33,297 bases of DNA from an uncultured Lentisphaerota bacterium. GTDB lineage: Bacteria > Verrucomicrobiota > Lentisphaeria > Oligosphaerales > CAITYL01. Below the pieces are notes generated by a model. That model did not search any database and had not been told where the DNA came from. It saw only the letters and a program-made list of their open reading frames with translations. Both the position numbers and the translations under genes were made by a program. The stretch spans positions 1 through 33,297 of the forward strand of contig CAITSE010000314.1 in NCBI GenBank assembly GCA_903894975.1, read 5' to 3'. Below, piece by piece: positions 8,037-16,546 of this stretch (positions are counted from its first letter, which is position 1; each line of letters begins with the position of its first letter).

Positions 8037-8177
8037 TGTAGGCACGGGTGTGCCGCCCGTGTTCCCACGCGCCGAACAGGCCGTCGCGTTGGCTGAAGTC
8101 CCCTGGCGGGTTCGGAACGTTCAACGCCGCCGGCCGGTGGCTATGCCGCGGAAACGTGGTGCAACCACGTTCCTACA
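8037..8177. repeat. REPIN-like 141-bp interspersed repeat, copy 1
   Basis: Begins TGTAGGCACGGG and ends CCACGTTCCTACA. Each end carries its own hairpin: CACGGG/CCCGTG near the left end and AACGTGG/CCACGTT near the right end. The two ends are imperfect inverted repeats of each other (TGTAGGCACG versus TGTAGGAACG). A second copy in the same orientation lies at 8737-8878. The layout of two facing REP-like hairpins with a variable centre resembles REPINs. Confidence 0.85.
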
Positions 8178-8239
8178 CCTTTTCCGCCGGACATCCGGCC
8201 GTTCCATCACGGTCACGGCTATGGCTGCCGGTTGCGCGG

Positions 8240-8599
8240 TCAGGCCAGGGGTGGCACCGGCGTTTTTTTCTTGTCGGCGCCCAGGCAGACGTAGATCATC
8301 CGGGCTTTGGCCATCTCCCGGTCGCCCACCCGGCCGGTGACCGTGACGGTGACGGAGGTGTTGCCCGTCCGTTCCAGGACGGCCTCGAAGTCCACCATCT
8401 CTCCCAGGCGTGCCGGAGCGATGAACTCGATCTCGGCGGCGCGGGTGACGAAGGTCAGGTCGGGCCAAAGTTTGCGCATCAGGCAGAAGCCGATCGAATC
8501 GATTTCCGCCATGAGATCTCCGCCGAAAAGATGCCCCTGATGGTTCAGGTGCTCGCCGCGGACTAGAAAGACGCTGCATAAGCTGTGAGTGGTGGTCAT
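8240..8599 (-). CDS. Acyl-CoA thioesterase, hotdog fold (YciA/BACH type)
   Basis: 119 residues. The motif LNHQGHLFGGDLMAEIDSIGF (about residues 18-38) matches the conserved N/H-x-G-x-LFGG-x-L...D stretch of hotdog acyl-CoA thioesterases, with the Asp as likely catalytic acid; FIAPARLGEMVDFEAVLERTGNTSVTV follows as in the family. It hydrolyses acyl-CoA to the free acid and CoA in the cytoplasm; chain length cannot be read from sequence. Somewhat short (YciA about 132). The gene stands alone on the minus strand between two direct copies of a 141-bp repeat, so it may have been moved or duplicated with them. Confidence 0.82.
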   Translation of the reverse strand: MTTTHSLCSVFLVRGEHLNHQGHLFGGDLMAEIDSIGFCLMRKLWPDLTFVTRAAEIEFIAPARLGEMVDFEAVLERTGNTSVTVTVTGRVGDREMAKARMIYVCLGADKKKTPVPPLA

Positions 8600-8690
8600 G
8601 ACGTCGGCTCCGGAAGCAGGGGCGTGACGGGAGGATGCGAAATATCATACCATAAGAAGGAGCCACCCCGTCCGCCAGTCATCGCAATCG

Positions 8691-8725
8691 TGGTTCTTAA
8701 TGTTGACGCGCATGCCCGCAGGGGT
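8691..8725. repeat. TTGACGCGCATGCCC element, copy 1
   Basis: TGGTTCTTAA, then TTGACGCGCATGCCC, then GCAGGGGT. A matching ~35-bp stretch is found at 19867-19901. Read on the minus strand it contains ATGCGCGTCAA. Confidence 0.65.
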
Positions 8726-8736
8726 ACGAGAATCGC

Positions 8737-8878
8737 TGTAGCCACGGGCGTGCCGCCCGTGTTCCGACGCGCCGCACGAGCCCGTGGCGGCGGCAAATCC
8801 TCCCAGGCCGGTGTCGTAACGTTCACCGCTGCGGCTTTCGACGATGCCGCGGAAACGTGGTGCAACCACGTTGCTACA
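8737..8878. repeat. REPIN-like 142-bp interspersed repeat, copy 2
   Basis: Same ends as copy 1 (TGTAGCCACGGG ... CCACGTTGCTACA), same orientation and nearly the same length. The terminal ~30 bp are almost identical. The centre has diverged but keeps ACGCGCCG and AACGTTCA at equivalent positions, so the two are homologous over their whole length. Confidence 0.85.
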
Positions 8879-8972
8879 ACGGACGGCAGAGAAAACGCTC
8901 AAAAAATTGCTTGACCTGATGGCTATGGGCATCTGGGGGATTACGGCTCGTCTACCGGCTTTTTCCAAATTG

Positions 8973-9007
8973 GACGTTCGAGGTTCAAGGTTGAATGTCC
9001 GACGTTC
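8973..9007. repeat. Solitary 7-bp-unit array (GACGTTC type)
   Basis: Five 7-mers: GACGTTC, GAGGTTC, AAGGTTG, AATGTCC, GACGTTC. It matches the right arm of the 7-bp-unit hairpins, but no left arm was seen within the gap. It lies upstream of hydF. Confidence 0.75.
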
Positions 9008-9081
9008 GTTTTTCTGACGCGCCCGGGCTATCTTGTGCGCATGAATCCGTTCATCCTCCATCTCTTCGCCGGGAGCCGCCC

Positions 9082-10332
9082 ATGAGCCCGGCCGAAACCA
9101 CACCGCGGGGCCTGCGCCTCCACATCGGCATCTTCGGCCGGCGCAACGTCGGCAAGTCCTCGCTGCTGAACGCCTTGACCGGTCAGCAGGTGGCCATCGT
9201 CTCGGAGATTGCCGGCACCACCACCGACCCGGTGGAAAAAGCCATGGAATTGCCGCCGGCCGGCCCGGTGGTGTTCGTGGACACCGCCGGCGTGGACGAC
9301 ACCGGCGCCCTCGGCGCCCAGCGCCTTCAGGCCACGCGTAAGGTTCTCGAACGCACGGAATTGGCCGTCATCGTGGCCGCCTCCGGCGAATGGACGGAGT
9401 TCGAGGAGTCGCTCTTGGCGGAACTGACCGCCGCGGAAATCCCGGTGCTGACGGTCTTTAACAAGGCCGACGCCGCACGGCCGGATGAAGACCTGCTGCG
9501 GCGGGTCGCGGCGCGCGCCGCCGGCACGGCTGTGGTCAGCGCCCGGACCGGCGAGGGGATCGAATCCCTGCGCTGGGAGATCAAGCGGGTCATGCCCCCC
9601 GAGAGTGCCGAACCGCCGGCCATCGTTGCCGATCTGCTGCCGCCCGGCGGCCTGGCCGTGCTGGTTGTGCCCATTGACAAAGAAGCGCCGAAAGGACGGT
9701 TGATCCTGCCCCAGGTCCAGGTCATCCGCGACCTGCTCGACGCCGATTGCCGGACGCTGGTCGTCAAGGAACGCGAACTTCGCGCCGCCTTGGACGGGCT
9801 CCGGGGTTCCCCCGACCTGGTGGTGACGGACAGTCAGGCCTTCCTCAAGGTTGCCGCCGATACGCCGCCGGAGGTGCGCATGACCTCGTTCTCAATCCTT
9901 TTCGCCCGGTTTAAGGGCGATCTCACCGCCCAGGCCCGCGGCGCGGCGGCCATCGACCGGCTGCGGCCCGGCGACCGCATCCTCATCGCCGAAGCCTGTA
10001 CCCATCATCCCATCGGCGACGATATCGGCCGGGTCAAGATCCCGCGCTGGCTCGAGCAGTACGTGGGCGGGGCGCTGACGGTGGATGTCCGCGGCGGCCG
10101 TGATTTCCCGGAGGATCTGACCCCCTACAAACTCGTCATCCACTGCGGCGCCTGCACCTGGAACCGGCGGCAGATGACCTTCCGCCTGCAGCGCTGTGTC
10201 CGGGCCGGCGTGCCCGTCACCAACTACGGCGTGGCCATCGCCCACGTCCTCGGCATCTGCCGTCGCGCACTGCAGCCCTTCCCCGCCGCGCTCGATGCCT
10301 ATCTGGCCGCCGTCGGCCAGAAAATGGTGTGA
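9082..10332 (+). CDS. hydF: [FeFe]-hydrogenase H-cluster maturation GTPase HydF
   Basis: 416 residues, the family length. N-terminal GTPase domain: P-loop GRRNVGKSS (19-27), GTTTDP switch, DTAGVDD, and NKAD for guanine recognition. A dimerisation region follows, then a C-terminal [4Fe-4S]-binding domain with C306-T-H308 and H354-C355-G-A-C358, the diagnostic CxHx(45)HCxxC pattern. HydF is the scaffold on which the HydE/HydG products are built into the 2Fe subcluster before delivery to HydA. HydE, HydG and the hydrogenase are not in the window. Start: ATG at 9082 with GGGAG six bases upstream. A 14-codon ORF (9041-9085, MNPFILHLFAGSRP) ends in an ATGA overlap with this start. Confidence 0.95.
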   Translation: MSPAETTPRGLRLHIGIFGRRNVGKSSLLNALTGQQVAIVSEIAGTTTDPVEKAMELPPAGPVVFVDTAGVDDTGALGAQRLQATRKVLERTELAVIVAASGEWTEFEESLLAELTAAEIPVLTVFNKADAARPDEDLLRRVAARAAGTAVVSARTGEGIESLRWEIKRVMPPESAEPPAIVADLLPPGGLAVLVVPIDKEAPKGRLILPQVQVIRDLLDADCRTLVVKERELRAALDGLRGSPDLVVTDSQAFLKVAADTPPEVRMTSFSILFARFKGDLTAQARGAAAIDRLRPGDRILIAEACTHHPIGDDIGRVKIPRWLEQYVGGALTVDVRGGRDFPEDLTPYKLVIHCGACTWNRRQMTFRLQRCVRAGVPVTNYGVAIAHVLGICRRALQPFPAALDAYLAAVGQKMV

Positions 10333-10350
10333 CGTCGGCGATCCTCGCTG

Positions 10351-10857
10351 TTACCCCGTTGTCCCGGCGGGGCGGTGCTGCAGGAGGACGACGGCCTGGG
10401 CGGCCATGCCTTCGCCGCGGCCGGTGAAGCCGAGGCCTTCGGTGGTGGTGGCTTTGAGGGAGACGCGGGCAACCGGCACCTTCAGGAGGGCGGCCAGGCG
10501 GGCACGGATAGCTTCGGCGTGGGGGGCGATCTTGGGCTGTTCGGCGAGCAGGGTGACGTCCAGGTTGACGACTTCCCAGCCGTGGGTTCGGGGATCAGTG
10601 AGGATGGTTTGGAGCAGGCGGGCGCTGTCGGCGTCCTTGCAGGCCGGATCACCCGGGGGGAACCAGTGGCCGATGTCGCCCAGTGCGAGCGCGCCGAGGA
10701 TGGCGTCCATAACCGCGTGCAGGAGCACGTCGGCATCGGAATGGCCGAGCAGGCCGCCACGATCCCAGGGGATTTCCACGCCGCCCAGCATCAGCCGCCG
10801 TCCGGGGACGATGCGGTGGACGTCAAAGCCCTGACCGATGCGGAGTTCGCATTCCAT
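10351..10857 (-). CDS. ispF: 2-C-methyl-D-erythritol 2,4-cyclodiphosphate synthase
   Basis: 168 residues. Zinc ligands are D12 and H14 (GQGFDVHR) and H47 (SDADVLLHAVMDAILG); GDIGHWFPP and the C-terminal KATTTEGLGFTGRGEGMAA (CDP and substrate binding) are intact. It forms MEcPP from CDP-ME 2-phosphate in the non-mevalonate isoprenoid pathway. The start ATG at 10857 has GAGG eight bases before. It is convergent with hydF (18-bp gap) and lies downstream of the lptE-like gene, separated by a periodic hairpin. No ispD is adjacent, although ispD and ispF are often neighbours or fused. Confidence 0.95.
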   Translation of the reverse strand: MECELRIGQGFDVHRIVPGRRLMLGGVEIPWDRGGLLGHSDADVLLHAVMDAILGALALGDIGHWFPPGDPACKDADSARLLQTILTDPRTHGWEVVNLDVTLLAEQPKIAPHAEAIRARLAALLKVPVARVSLKATTTEGLGFTGRGEGMAAQAVVLLQHRPAGTTG

Positions 10858-10882
10858 GATCCCACCCTCAGCTTGACTGATT

Positions 10883-10984
10883 TTCCACGAATTCCACGAA
10901 TCATCTTACGAAACAGATGCCGTAAAAGGAGGTGCCAGCGAAAAAATCCGGTCAGGTTCGTGCGGATTCGTGGAATTCGTGGAC
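10883..10984. repeat. Periodic-arm hairpin, 9-bp unit TTCCACGAA
   Basis: Left: TTCCACGAA twice in tandem (10883-10900). Right: TTCGTGCGG at 10957-10965, then after one base TTCGTGGAA and TTCGTGGAC (10967-10984). The 9-mers are mutual reverse complements. It occupies the gap between the lptE-like stop (10995) and the ispF start (10857). Confidence 0.85.
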
Positions 10985-10994
10985 CGGATTAGGA

Positions 10995-11603
10995 TTACCA
11001 GGCCTCGGTGATTTCGGCGACAATTTTCTGGGCGGCATCCTGGACGGCGCGGTGGGCGGCTTCGTCGCGGGCGACATTGAAGTCCTGGAGCGAGGAGTAG
11101 GGGGCGACGCCGATCACGCGGCGGGCTTCCAGCACCGGCCGGCGGAGACCAGGCATGCGGACTTCGTATTCGATGGTGACGCTGATTTCGTAGGAGGTGG
11201 TCTGGTAGCTGTCGCGATTGTTCTGGTCACGCACACTTTGAGACCGGCGGTTGAAGCCGATGCCCTTGGAGGTGGTGTTGAGGACGCGGCCCTGGACGAT
11301 CACGTCGGCGTCTTTACGGTCGCGCACCGAGAGTGAGCCGTCGTTCATGAAATAATCGGCCAGTTTCTGGCGGAGGTGGGCGGTGAGAGTGGCATCTTCG
11401 GTTTCATTGCGGAAATCGCCGATGCCGACGGTCCGGATCTGCTCATGCATGAGCGGGCCCTGATCCTTGCCCGCGATTCCGGAGATGACATTTTGATGGT
11501 AGCCCTGGCAGCCCGCGGTCAGTCCGGCGGCAACGGCAAGCAGGGCCGCGGCCAGGAGACGGAGGTACATCCGGAAGGCGGAGGGTGAAGTGGGGAACGG
11601 CAT
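10995..11603 (-). CDS. lptE: LptE-like outer-membrane lipoprotein (LPS assembly)
   Basis: 202 residues. N-terminal hydrophobic stretch (LRLLAAALLAVAAGLTAGC) ends in a lipobox with Cys32 as the likely lipidated residue. The rest fits the LptE/RlpB fold: VGIGDFRNETEDATLTAHLRQKLADYF, a VIVQGRVLNTTSKGIGF strand and YEISVTIEYEVRMPG, then a C-terminal helix (RDEAAHRAVQDAAQKIVAEI). LptE plugs the LptD barrel and helps insert LPS into the outer membrane. Start: ATG at 11603 with AAGGA eight bases upstream; a later ATG at 11570 lacks a ribosome site. It follows the bamD-like gene by 34 bp, forming an envelope operon. Family call good, exact orthology inferred. Confidence 0.75.
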   Translation of the reverse strand: MPFPTSPSAFRMYLRLLAAALLAVAAGLTAGCQGYHQNVISGIAGKDQGPLMHEQIRTVGIGDFRNETEDATLTAHLRQKLADYFMNDGSLSVRDRKDADVIVQGRVLNTTSKGIGFNRRSQSVRDQNNRDSYQTTSYEISVTIEYEVRMPGLRRPVLEARRVIGVAPYSSLQDFNVARDEAAHRAVQDAAQKIVAEITEAW

Positions 11604-11637
11604 GATGGAGATCCTTGCGATCATCCGGCGGGGGAGG

Positions 11638-12732
11638 TTATTTGTCCCGTTTGTGCAGGTAATCGCTGTAGTCCTCAAGGGGCAGCAGATATTTCTCCAC
11701 ATTTTCCTGCGGCTTCAGCCAGCGGGCCGGCTGCGGCGGCAGGTCGGGAGCGGGCGGCGGCGTGGTTCCGTCCATGCTGCCGGGAAGGCCGTCGCCACCC
11801 GGGCCGGGTTCGATCCTGGCCAGCTGGAGTTTGGCATCAATGGCGGCGGCGGTGCCCGGATACAGGCGGATGACGTCATAGAAGTACCGGCGGGCGGTGT
11901 TTGGCCGGTAACTGTAACGGCGCAGGTAAAAGACGCCCAAGTCATAGCGCTGCCGGGCCTGTCTTTCCCGGATTTGGGCGAGCAGCAGCTTGCTTTCGGG
12001 GATCTGGGGGTCGGCGGGGAAATCGAGCTGGAGCCGTTCGAGTTCGTAGCGGGCCTGGCGGATCAGCCGTCCGTCGCCGTCGCCGGTTCTGGCTTCGGCC
12101 AGCAGAAGTTTGGCGGCGCTCATGCGGGCGGTGGCGGCTTCCGGGGCGCGGGGGAAGCGGTGGCAGACGTCACGGTAGGTGGCCACGGCCTCCTCGGTGC
12201 GTTCTGCATCGACCTGGAGGGCGGCGAGGCGGAGCATGTCCTGGGGGGCGTTTTCACCGGCGGGCGCGATGCGGAGAACCAGGTCGTACACGTCAATGGC
12301 CAAGGCGACGTTTTTAAAATTCAGGGCGGAGGCCTCCCCCGAGGCCAGGACCCGGGCCAGCTCGCGTTGGTTGTCCAGGGCCGGTTTGAGCTGGATATAG
12401 GGGGAATAGGATTCCAGCAGTTTTTTGTAGCGCTCCTGTGCCTTGAAATAATAGCGGCCGGCGAACCAGCATTCGCATTCTTTCTGCAGGCTCCAGGCGC
12501 GGCCGCGCATGGTTTCCGCGCTTTCGTACATGCTTTGGTAGAGCTTGGCGGCATTTTTGAAGTTGCCGGCTTTTTCGGCGCTCTCGGCCTGGATTTCCAA
12601 GCTTTTTCCGCCCCCGGCCTGCCAAGTCACTTCGACGGGCTTGAGGAGGGCGGCGTCTCCCGGCGCGGCGCCGGCAAAGGACGGAAGCGCGGCCGCCACC
12701 AGCGCGGCTAAAATGACTATCTGCCGTTTCAC
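11638..12732 (-). CDS. BamD-like TPR protein (outer-membrane assembly)
   Basis: 364 residues with a Sec signal peptide (KRQIVILAALVAAALPSFAGA). No lipobox Cys is seen, unlike classical BamD. Several tetratricopeptide-like helical pairs follow: FKNAAKLYQSMYESAE, GRYYFKAQERYKKLLESY, ERTEEAVATYRDVCHRFP, and near the C-terminus YDLGVFYLRRYSYRPNTARRYFYDVIRLYP, which is the YfiO/BamD-type repeat. A proline-rich linker and charged tail end the protein. The start must be GTG at 12732 (AAGGA 11 bases upstream): no ATG lies between the signal peptide and the upstream region. The adjacent lptE-like gene supports a role in the envelope; other periplasmic TPR functions are possible. Confidence 0.72.
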   Translation of the reverse strand: MKRQIVILAALVAAALPSFAGAAPGDAALLKPVEVTWQAGGGKSLEIQAESAEKAGNFKNAAKLYQSMYESAETMRGRAWSLQKECECWFAGRYYFKAQERYKKLLESYSPYIQLKPALDNQRELARVLASGEASALNFKNVALAIDVYDLVLRIAPAGENAPQDMLRLAALQVDAERTEEAVATYRDVCHRFPRAPEAATARMSAAKLLLAEARTGDGDGRLIRQARYELERLQLDFPADPQIPESKLLLAQIRERQARQRYDLGVFYLRRYSYRPNTARRYFYDVIRLYPGTAAAIDAKLQLARIEPGPGGDGLPGSMDGTTPPPAPDLPPQPARWLKPQENVEKYLLPLEDYSDYLHKRDK

Positions 12733-12850
12733 GAACGGTATGTTCCTTAGAAAAAGGTAATAGGGATCACGTGCCCGCCGTGTGAACCCTGATGCGGGCG
12801 GGTTGCCGGACCTGGTGTCCCAACCCCCGCCGCGGGTAATCTGAACGCAT

Positions 12851-12878
12851 AACATACCGTAACCGAGACCTTCTGCAA
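12851..12878 (-). promoter_or_regulatory. Possible promoter for the bamD-like/lptE operon
   Basis: On the minus strand: TTGCAG, 16-bp spacer, TATGTT. It is divergent from the nusA promoter, whose -35 is 6 bp away. Leader to the GTG start would be about 110 bases. Confidence 0.3.
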
Positions 12879-12884
12879 CGATAG

Positions 12885-12912
12885 TTGTAAAGCAGGTGCC
12901 ATCCGCTATAGT
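12885..12912 (+). promoter_or_regulatory. Probable sigma-70 promoter for nusA-infB-rbfA
   Basis: TTGTAA (12885-12890), 16-bp spacer, TATAGT (12907-12912): 4/6 and 5/6 to consensus. It is the best promoter-like match noticed in the window. The leader to nusA would be about 100 bases and contains a small CCTGA/TCAGG stem at 12981-12996. Confidence 0.5.
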
Positions 12913-13018
12913 GCAAGCTGGACGTGACGAAGATGCCGGATGCCCGCCGCGTGGCGGTGAGCGTCCCGGTAGTTTTGTTGCCTGAACCCTCTCAGGGGTA
13001 ACGCAGGACGGTGGCACG

Positions 13019-14272
13019 ATGAACAATGAAATGCTGGCGATGCTGGAATACCTGGAGACCGAACGCGGCATCCAGCGGGAGGCCTTGGTCGCGCTGATCG
13101 AAGAGGCCCTGGTCGCGTCCGTCCGCAAGTCCCTCGGGATTGAGCGTGATCTGCGGGTGAAGATCGACCCGCGAACGGGTGACATCCGCGCCGTGGTCCA
13201 GAAACTGGTGGTGGAACGGGTGGTCAACCGCGACACCGAACTGACCCTGGTGGACGCGCAGCGGCTGAAAGCCGACGCCGGGCTTGGCGAAGTGCTGGAC
13301 TGTGAGCTCAACACTGCCAATTTCGGCCGGATCGCCGCGCAGACGGCCAAGCAGGCTATCCTGCAGCGGCTGCGCCAGGCGGAAAAGGTCCGCACGGCGG
13401 AAGAATACAAAGACAAGATCGGCACCCTCCTGGTCGGCATAGTCCGGCGCATTGAAAAGGGAGAGGTTCTCATTGATTTTCAGCGCGCCGAAGGGGTCAT
13501 GGTACGCGACCAACGCATTCCCGGCGAGGACTATTCGGTGGGCGACCATATCACCGCCCTGCTCGTCGAGGTGAATGCGGACAAGCCCGGTCCCTGCCTG
13601 GTGGTCTCCCGCGCCGCCCCCGACTTTGTCCGCGGCCTGTTTGAACGGGAAGTCTCCGAAATCGGGGAAAGCCTGGTGGCCATCAAAGCCATCGCCCGGG
13701 AGCCGGGTTACCGGACTAAAATCGCCGTGCATGGTACGGATTCCCGCGTGGACCCGGTCGGCGCCTGCGTCGGCGTCCGCGGCACCCGCGTCAAAAACAT
13801 CGTCCGCGAACTGGCCGGCGAGAAGGTGGACATTATTCCGTGGAGTGACGACATCCGCGAGTTTGTCACCAATGCGCTGCAGCCGGCCAAGGTGAGCGCG
13901 GTGGAAGTCAACAAAGAACCGCACAGTGTGTCTGTGACCGTGCCGGAGGACCAGCTGTCGCTGGCCATCGGCAAGCGCGGGCAGAACGCCCGGCTGGCCT
14001 CCAAGTTGACCGGTTGGAAGATCGACATCAATCGCATCGAGAAGGCGCCGGAGGATCTTGGGTTCGAAGACAAGGTTCACCGGGCCACCGAGGCGCTGGG
14101 CCAGATTCAGGGCATTGGCATGGAAACCGCCGAAAAGCTGGTCAAGAGCGGGTATTCGTCGCTGGAAGGACTGCTGGCCGCTGAAGAGAGCGAACTGGCG
14201 GCCATTGAAGGCATTGCGGCCGAACGTGCCGCGGAGATTATGGCCATCGCCCGCAAGGCTATCGGCGGGTGA
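13019..14272 (+). CDS. nusA: Transcription termination/antitermination protein NusA
   Basis: 417 residues. Order: N-terminal RNA-polymerase-binding domain (1 to ~130; MNNEMLAMLEYLETERGI, IEEALVASVRKSLG), S1 domain (~135-200), KH1 (~235-280; VDPVGACVGVRGTRVKNI, ELAGEKVDIIPWSDD) and KH2 (~300-350; VPEDQLSLAIGKRGQNARLASKLTGWKIDI). A short helix-hairpin-helix tail follows (IQGIGMETAEKLVKSGYSSLEGLL ... IEGIAAERAAEIMAIARK). It binds elongating RNA polymerase and modulates pausing and termination. It heads the nusA-infB-rbfA cluster. The usual upstream rimP and the intervening ylxR are absent here. Confidence 0.96.
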   Translation: MNNEMLAMLEYLETERGIQREALVALIEEALVASVRKSLGIERDLRVKIDPRTGDIRAVVQKLVVERVVNRDTELTLVDAQRLKADAGLGEVLDCELNTANFGRIAAQTAKQAILQRLRQAEKVRTAEEYKDKIGTLLVGIVRRIEKGEVLIDFQRAEGVMVRDQRIPGEDYSVGDHITALLVEVNADKPGPCLVVSRAAPDFVRGLFEREVSEIGESLVAIKAIAREPGYRTKIAVHGTDSRVDPVGACVGVRGTRVKNIVRELAGEKVDIIPWSDDIREFVTNALQPAKVSAVEVNKEPHSVSVTVPEDQLSLAIGKRGQNARLASKLTGWKIDINRIEKAPEDLGFEDKVHRATEALGQIQGIGMETAEKLVKSGYSSLEGLLAAEESELAAIEGIAAERAAEIMAIARKAIGG

Positions 14273-14281
14273 CGCACGGAC

Positions 14282-14331
14282 CCGGCGGCCTTTGTCGCCG
14301 GAACGCAGGCAACCCGGGGTTCACGCCCCGG
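14282..14331. other. Two hairpins between nusA and infB
   Basis: CCGGCG/CGCCGG (14282-14301) and CCGGGG/CCCCGG (14314-14331) fill most of the 78-bp gap. No T-run follows either. They may be processing or attenuation structures in the nusA-infB transcript, or REP-like elements. Confidence 0.45.
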
Positions 14332-14350
14332 CGGGAGACGCGCAACGATC

Positions 14351-16546
14351 ATGAGTAAGATCCGCATCCATGTCTTTTCCAAAGAACTCGGCCTGACGAA
14401 CGCCGAGCTTATCGAGTTGTTGCAGGCGGAAGGCTGCGAGGTGAAGAGCGCCTCCAGTTCGATCGAAGAAGAGATCGCCGCCATTGTCAAGGAGAAGGTC
14501 TTTGCCCAGCGCCGTGACGCCGCCGCCAAGCCGGCCGCGGCGCCGGTTGCGCCGGCTCCGGCCCCGGCCGCTCCGGCTCCGAAGACGTTCTCCCGTCGTC
14601 CTGCCGCGGCCGCCCCGGCCCCGGCTGTCCTGAAGGATCTGGAAGCCGTTCTGAACCTGAGCGGGAAAAAATCCGTCGCCGTTCCGGCCGCTCCGGCTTC
14701 GAAGGCCACCGCCCGTCCCGTTGCCGCCGCAGCAGCGGCCGCCGCCGCCCCGGCCGAGGCGCCCAAGACGCCGCCGAAGGAACTTCACTTCAAGGGCGCC
14801 GTCACGGTCCGTGAACTGGCCGAAGCCATCTGTCGCAAGCCCAACGAGCTGGTGGCGGAACTGATGATGATGAACGTGTTCGCCACCATCAACCAGCCGG
14901 TGGAAATCGACATCATCGAGAAGATCTGCCAGCGCCATGGCATTCATTTCATCCGCGAGCGCCGCAATGTCGCGGCCCGGGCGAAACTCCGCCCCGAGGG
15001 CGATGCCGCCGCCGAAGAGGACAAGGGCAACCAGGTTCCGCGGCCGCCGGTGATCGTCTTCATGGGCCATGTCGATCATGGCAAGACCTCCCTGCAGGAC
15101 GCCATCCGCCAGACCGAGGTGGCCGCGGGCGAACGCGGCGGCATCACCCAGTCCATCGGCGCCAGCGTGGTCAATTGGAACGGGCACTCGATCACCATGA
15201 TCGACACCCCCGGACACGAAGCCTTCACCTCCATGCGCGCCCGCGGCGCCAGCACCACGGACATTGCCATCCTGGTCGTGGCGGCCGATGACGGCGCCAT
15301 GCCTCAGACCATCGAGGCGCTCCAGCATGCCCGCGAGGCCAAGGTGCCGATCATCGTCGCCATGAACAAGATGGATCTGCCCGGGGCCGATCCAGACCGC
15401 GTCAAGGTTTCCTTGCAGAAAGAAGGCGTCAACGCCGAAGATTGGGGCGGCGATGTCGCCGTGGTGCCGGTTTCCGCCGTCACCCGCGAGGGGCTCGACG
15501 ATCTTCTCGAACGCATCGTGCTCGAAGCCGAAATGCTGGAGATCAAGGGGAATCCCGATCTTCCGGCCCGGGGCTTGGTCCTGGAGGCGCAGCTTGAAAC
15601 CGGCATGGGCCCGACCGCCAACGTCCTGGTGCGGAACGGCACCCTGCACGCCGGCGACCTCCTGGTCTGCGGCCGCTGCTACGGCCGGGTCAAGGCCATG
15701 ATCGACTATCACGGGAAACGTGTCAAGAGCGCGGGTCCGAGCACGCCGGTCAAGATCATGGGGCTTTCCGGGGTTCCGGAAGCCGGCGACCTGCTGGAAA
15801 TTTTCGCCGACGAGAAATCCGCCCGTGCCGTGGTTGAGGATCGGGAGATCGAGCTCAAAAAGATCGTTTCCGCCTCCCGCGTGCCCAGCACCGTGGAAGA
15901 GATGTTTGTGAAGATGTCCGCCGGCACCAAGGTCGAATTCAAGGTGCTGATCAAGACCGATGTGCGCGGCTCCCTGGAGGCGATTCAGGCGTCGCTCAAG
16001 AAGATTCAGTCGGAAAAGATCCAGCTCACCGTCATCTCCGGCGGCGTGGGCGAGATTTCCGAGAACGACGTGCAGCTGGCCTCCACCTCGAAGTCCATGA
16101 TCCTGGGCTTCAACGTCCGCGCCATGCCCAACGTCAAGGCCGTGGCCCGGCGCGAGGATGTGGAAATCCGTCTGTACGGCATTATCTACGAACTGCTCGA
16201 CGACGTCCAGAACATCCTCCTCGGCCGGCTGAAGCCGGAAACCCGCGAGAACCGCACTGGCAAGGCGGAGATCATCCAGGTCTTCACCCTCTCCAAGAAC
16301 GCCGGCAAGGTCTGCGGCAGCCGCGTCACCGACGGCATGGTCCGCGTCGGCGCCATCGCCACCGTCAGCCGCGGCAAGGATGTCATCTACAAAGGGCGCA
16401 TCCACTCGCTGCGCCGTTTCCAGGAAGACGTCAAAGAAGTCAAGTCCGGCCTGGAATGCGGTATCCGGATGGACAACTTTGAGGACTTCGTCGAAGGCGA
16501 TACCATTGAAGTCTTCACCGTCGAGAAACTTGCGGCCACCCTCTGA
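14351..16546 (+). CDS. infB: Translation initiation factor IF-2
   Basis: 731 residues. N-terminal IF2_N domain ([23 protein letters not shown]), an Ala/Pro/Lys-rich linker (about 55-138), a second IF2_N-type segment ([31 protein letters not shown]), then the G domain: G1 GHVDHGKTS (239-247), [21 protein letters not shown]. Domains II-III and the C-terminal fMet-tRNA-binding domain ([34 protein letters not shown]) complete it. It brings initiator tRNA to the 30S subunit and promotes subunit joining. Stop TGA overlaps the rbfA ATG by one base (TGATG), indicating translational coupling. Confidence 0.97.
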   Translation: MSKIRIHVFSKELGLTNAELIELLQAEGCEVKSASSSIEEEIAAIVKEKVFAQRRDAAAKPAAAPVAPAPAPAAPAPKTFSRRPAAAAPAPAVLKDLEAVLNLSGKKSVAVPAAPASKATARPVAAAAAAAAAPAEAPKTPPKELHFKGAVTVRELAEAICRKPNELVAELMMMNVFATINQPVEIDIIEKICQRHGIHFIRERRNVAARAKLRPEGDAAAEEDKGNQVPRPPVIVFMGHVDHGKTSLQDAIRQTEVAAGERGGITQSIGASVVNWNGHSITMIDTPGHEAFTSMRARGASTTDIAILVVAADDGAMPQTIEALQHAREAKVPIIVAMNKMDLPGADPDRVKVSLQKEGVNAEDWGGDVAVVPVSAVTREGLDDLLERIVLEAEMLEIKGNPDLPARGLVLEAQLETGMGPTANVLVRNGTLHAGDLLVCGRCYGRVKAMIDYHGKRVKSAGPSTPVKIMGLSGVPEAGDLLEIFADEKSARAVVEDREIELKKIVSASRVPSTVEEMFVKMSAGTKVEFKVLIKTDVRGSLEAIQASLKKIQSEKIQLTVISGGVGEISENDVQLASTSKSMILGFNVRAMPNVKAVARREDVEIRLYGIIYELLDDVQNILLGRLKPETRENRTGKAEIIQVFTLSKNAGKVCGSRVTDGMVRVGAIATVSRGKDVIYKGRIHSLRRFQEDVKEVKSGLECGIRMDNFEDFVEGDTIEVFTVEKLAATL

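Noticed and set aside
12913-13018. Possible tRNA before nusA, as an initiator tRNA precedes the operon in some bacteria
   Set aside because: No T-arm GGTTCRANTCC or acceptor pairing could be found.
14321-16405. 694-codon minus-strand frame opposite infB
   Set aside because: It lies entirely antisense to the well-conserved IF-2 gene and its His/Asp/Gly-rich sequence matches no family.
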